Assembly: GCA_016790385.1 (NCBI GenBank) | Contig: JAEUNV010000262.1 | Span: 1 to 7,355, forward strand | Direction: 5' to 3' | Length of the DNA: 7,355 nucleotides | DNA from: Zoogloea sp. | GTDB lineage: Bacteria; Pseudomonadota; Gammaproteobacteria; Burkholderiales; Rhodocyclaceae | Part shown: positions 7,204-7,355 of the stretch, piece by piece | How the letters are laid out: each line of letters starts with the position of its first letter | Position numbering within the stretch: position 1 is the first letter of the stretch | Notes under the pieces: model-generated | What the model saw: only the letters and a program-made list of their open reading frames with translations | Database searches by the model: none | Told to the model about the DNA's origin: nothing | Position numbers and translations under genes: made by a program

Positions 7204-7355
7204 CTATACCCGGAAGCGCGCGATCTGGTCCTTCAGACTGACGGCGATACGCTCCAGGCCGACGGCGGCGTCGGCAGCGCCGCGGATGTTCTCCGAGGTG
7301 CTTTCAACCATGTTCGAGATCTCCTCGACGCGCTGGGCGATGGAGGTGCTGGCGG
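7204..7355 (-). CDS. Methyl-accepting chemotaxis protein, C-terminal end (partial)
   Basis: The minus strand is open from the window edge to a TAG stop (7204-7206), giving 49 residues. The reading is AQRVEEISNMVESTSENIRG, then AADAAVGLERIAVSLKDQIA and RFRV at the end. The heptad-like helical pattern, the IAQRVEEI and NI-x-GAADAA stretches, and the closing L-x4-LK-x-QIARFRV are typical of the C-terminal end of the cytoplasmic signalling domain of methyl-accepting chemotaxis proteins, which act on CheA/CheW to control flagellar rotation. The sensor domain, membrane segments and conserved hairpin tip lie outside the window, so the ligand and subtype cannot be named. There is no NWETF-like CheR-docking pentapeptide at the end. 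It runs convergently to trpB2. Confidence 0.82.
   Translation of the reverse strand, partial: ASTSIAQRVEEISNMVESTSENIRGAADAAVGLERIAVSLKDQIARFRV

Noticed and set aside
7335..7344. GGGCGATGGA, a ten-base match to the left arm of the ybeY-corC palindrome
   Set aside because: It is inside the conserved chemoreceptor coding sequence, has no partner arm nearby and is explained by codon choice, so it is not evidence for a second repeat copy.

Overview
This GC-rich window reads as a chromosomal housekeeping segment from a betaproteobacterium. Rhodocyclales-type relatives such as Azoarcus, Thauera, Zoogloea or Azospira fit best, but this rests on protein resemblance and gene order only, so the order-level placement is tentative. 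I see no phage, insertion-sequence, CRISPR, tRNA or rRNA signature.

Layout: positions 2-5200 carry the conserved proteobacterial cluster miaB (5' truncated by the window edge), phoH/ybeZ, ybeY, corC/ybeX and lnt, all on the plus strand and in the same order as in Escherichia coli. The genes are tightly packed: phoH and ybeY overlap by ATGA, and corC and lnt overlap by TGATG. The cluster joins tRNA modification (MiaB), RNA processing and ribosome quality control (PhoH-type ATPase with the YbeY endoribonuclease) and envelope functions (CorC and apolipoprotein N-acyltransferase). The exception to tight packing is the ybeY-corC junction, which holds a very long imperfect hairpin (2779-2858) followed at once by six T residues and the likely corC ATG.

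A small TerB-like protein gene (5256-5657) follows, then a hairpin, then a complete TrpB2-type tryptophan synthase beta-like gene (5737-7110) with a near-ideal ribosome binding site and no trpA next to it. A GC-rich terminator-like hairpin (7137-7159) separates this gene from the convergent 3' end of a methyl-accepting chemotaxis protein gene on the minus strand (7204-7355, truncated by the window edge).

I found no convincing new multi-gene system. The most unusual signal is the ybeY-corC palindrome, which covers the only good Shine-Dalgarno sequence upstream of corC and could be an inserted REP/MITE-like element, an attenuator, or a translation switch. The orphan TrpB2 beside a stand-alone TerB protein is the second item worth following.
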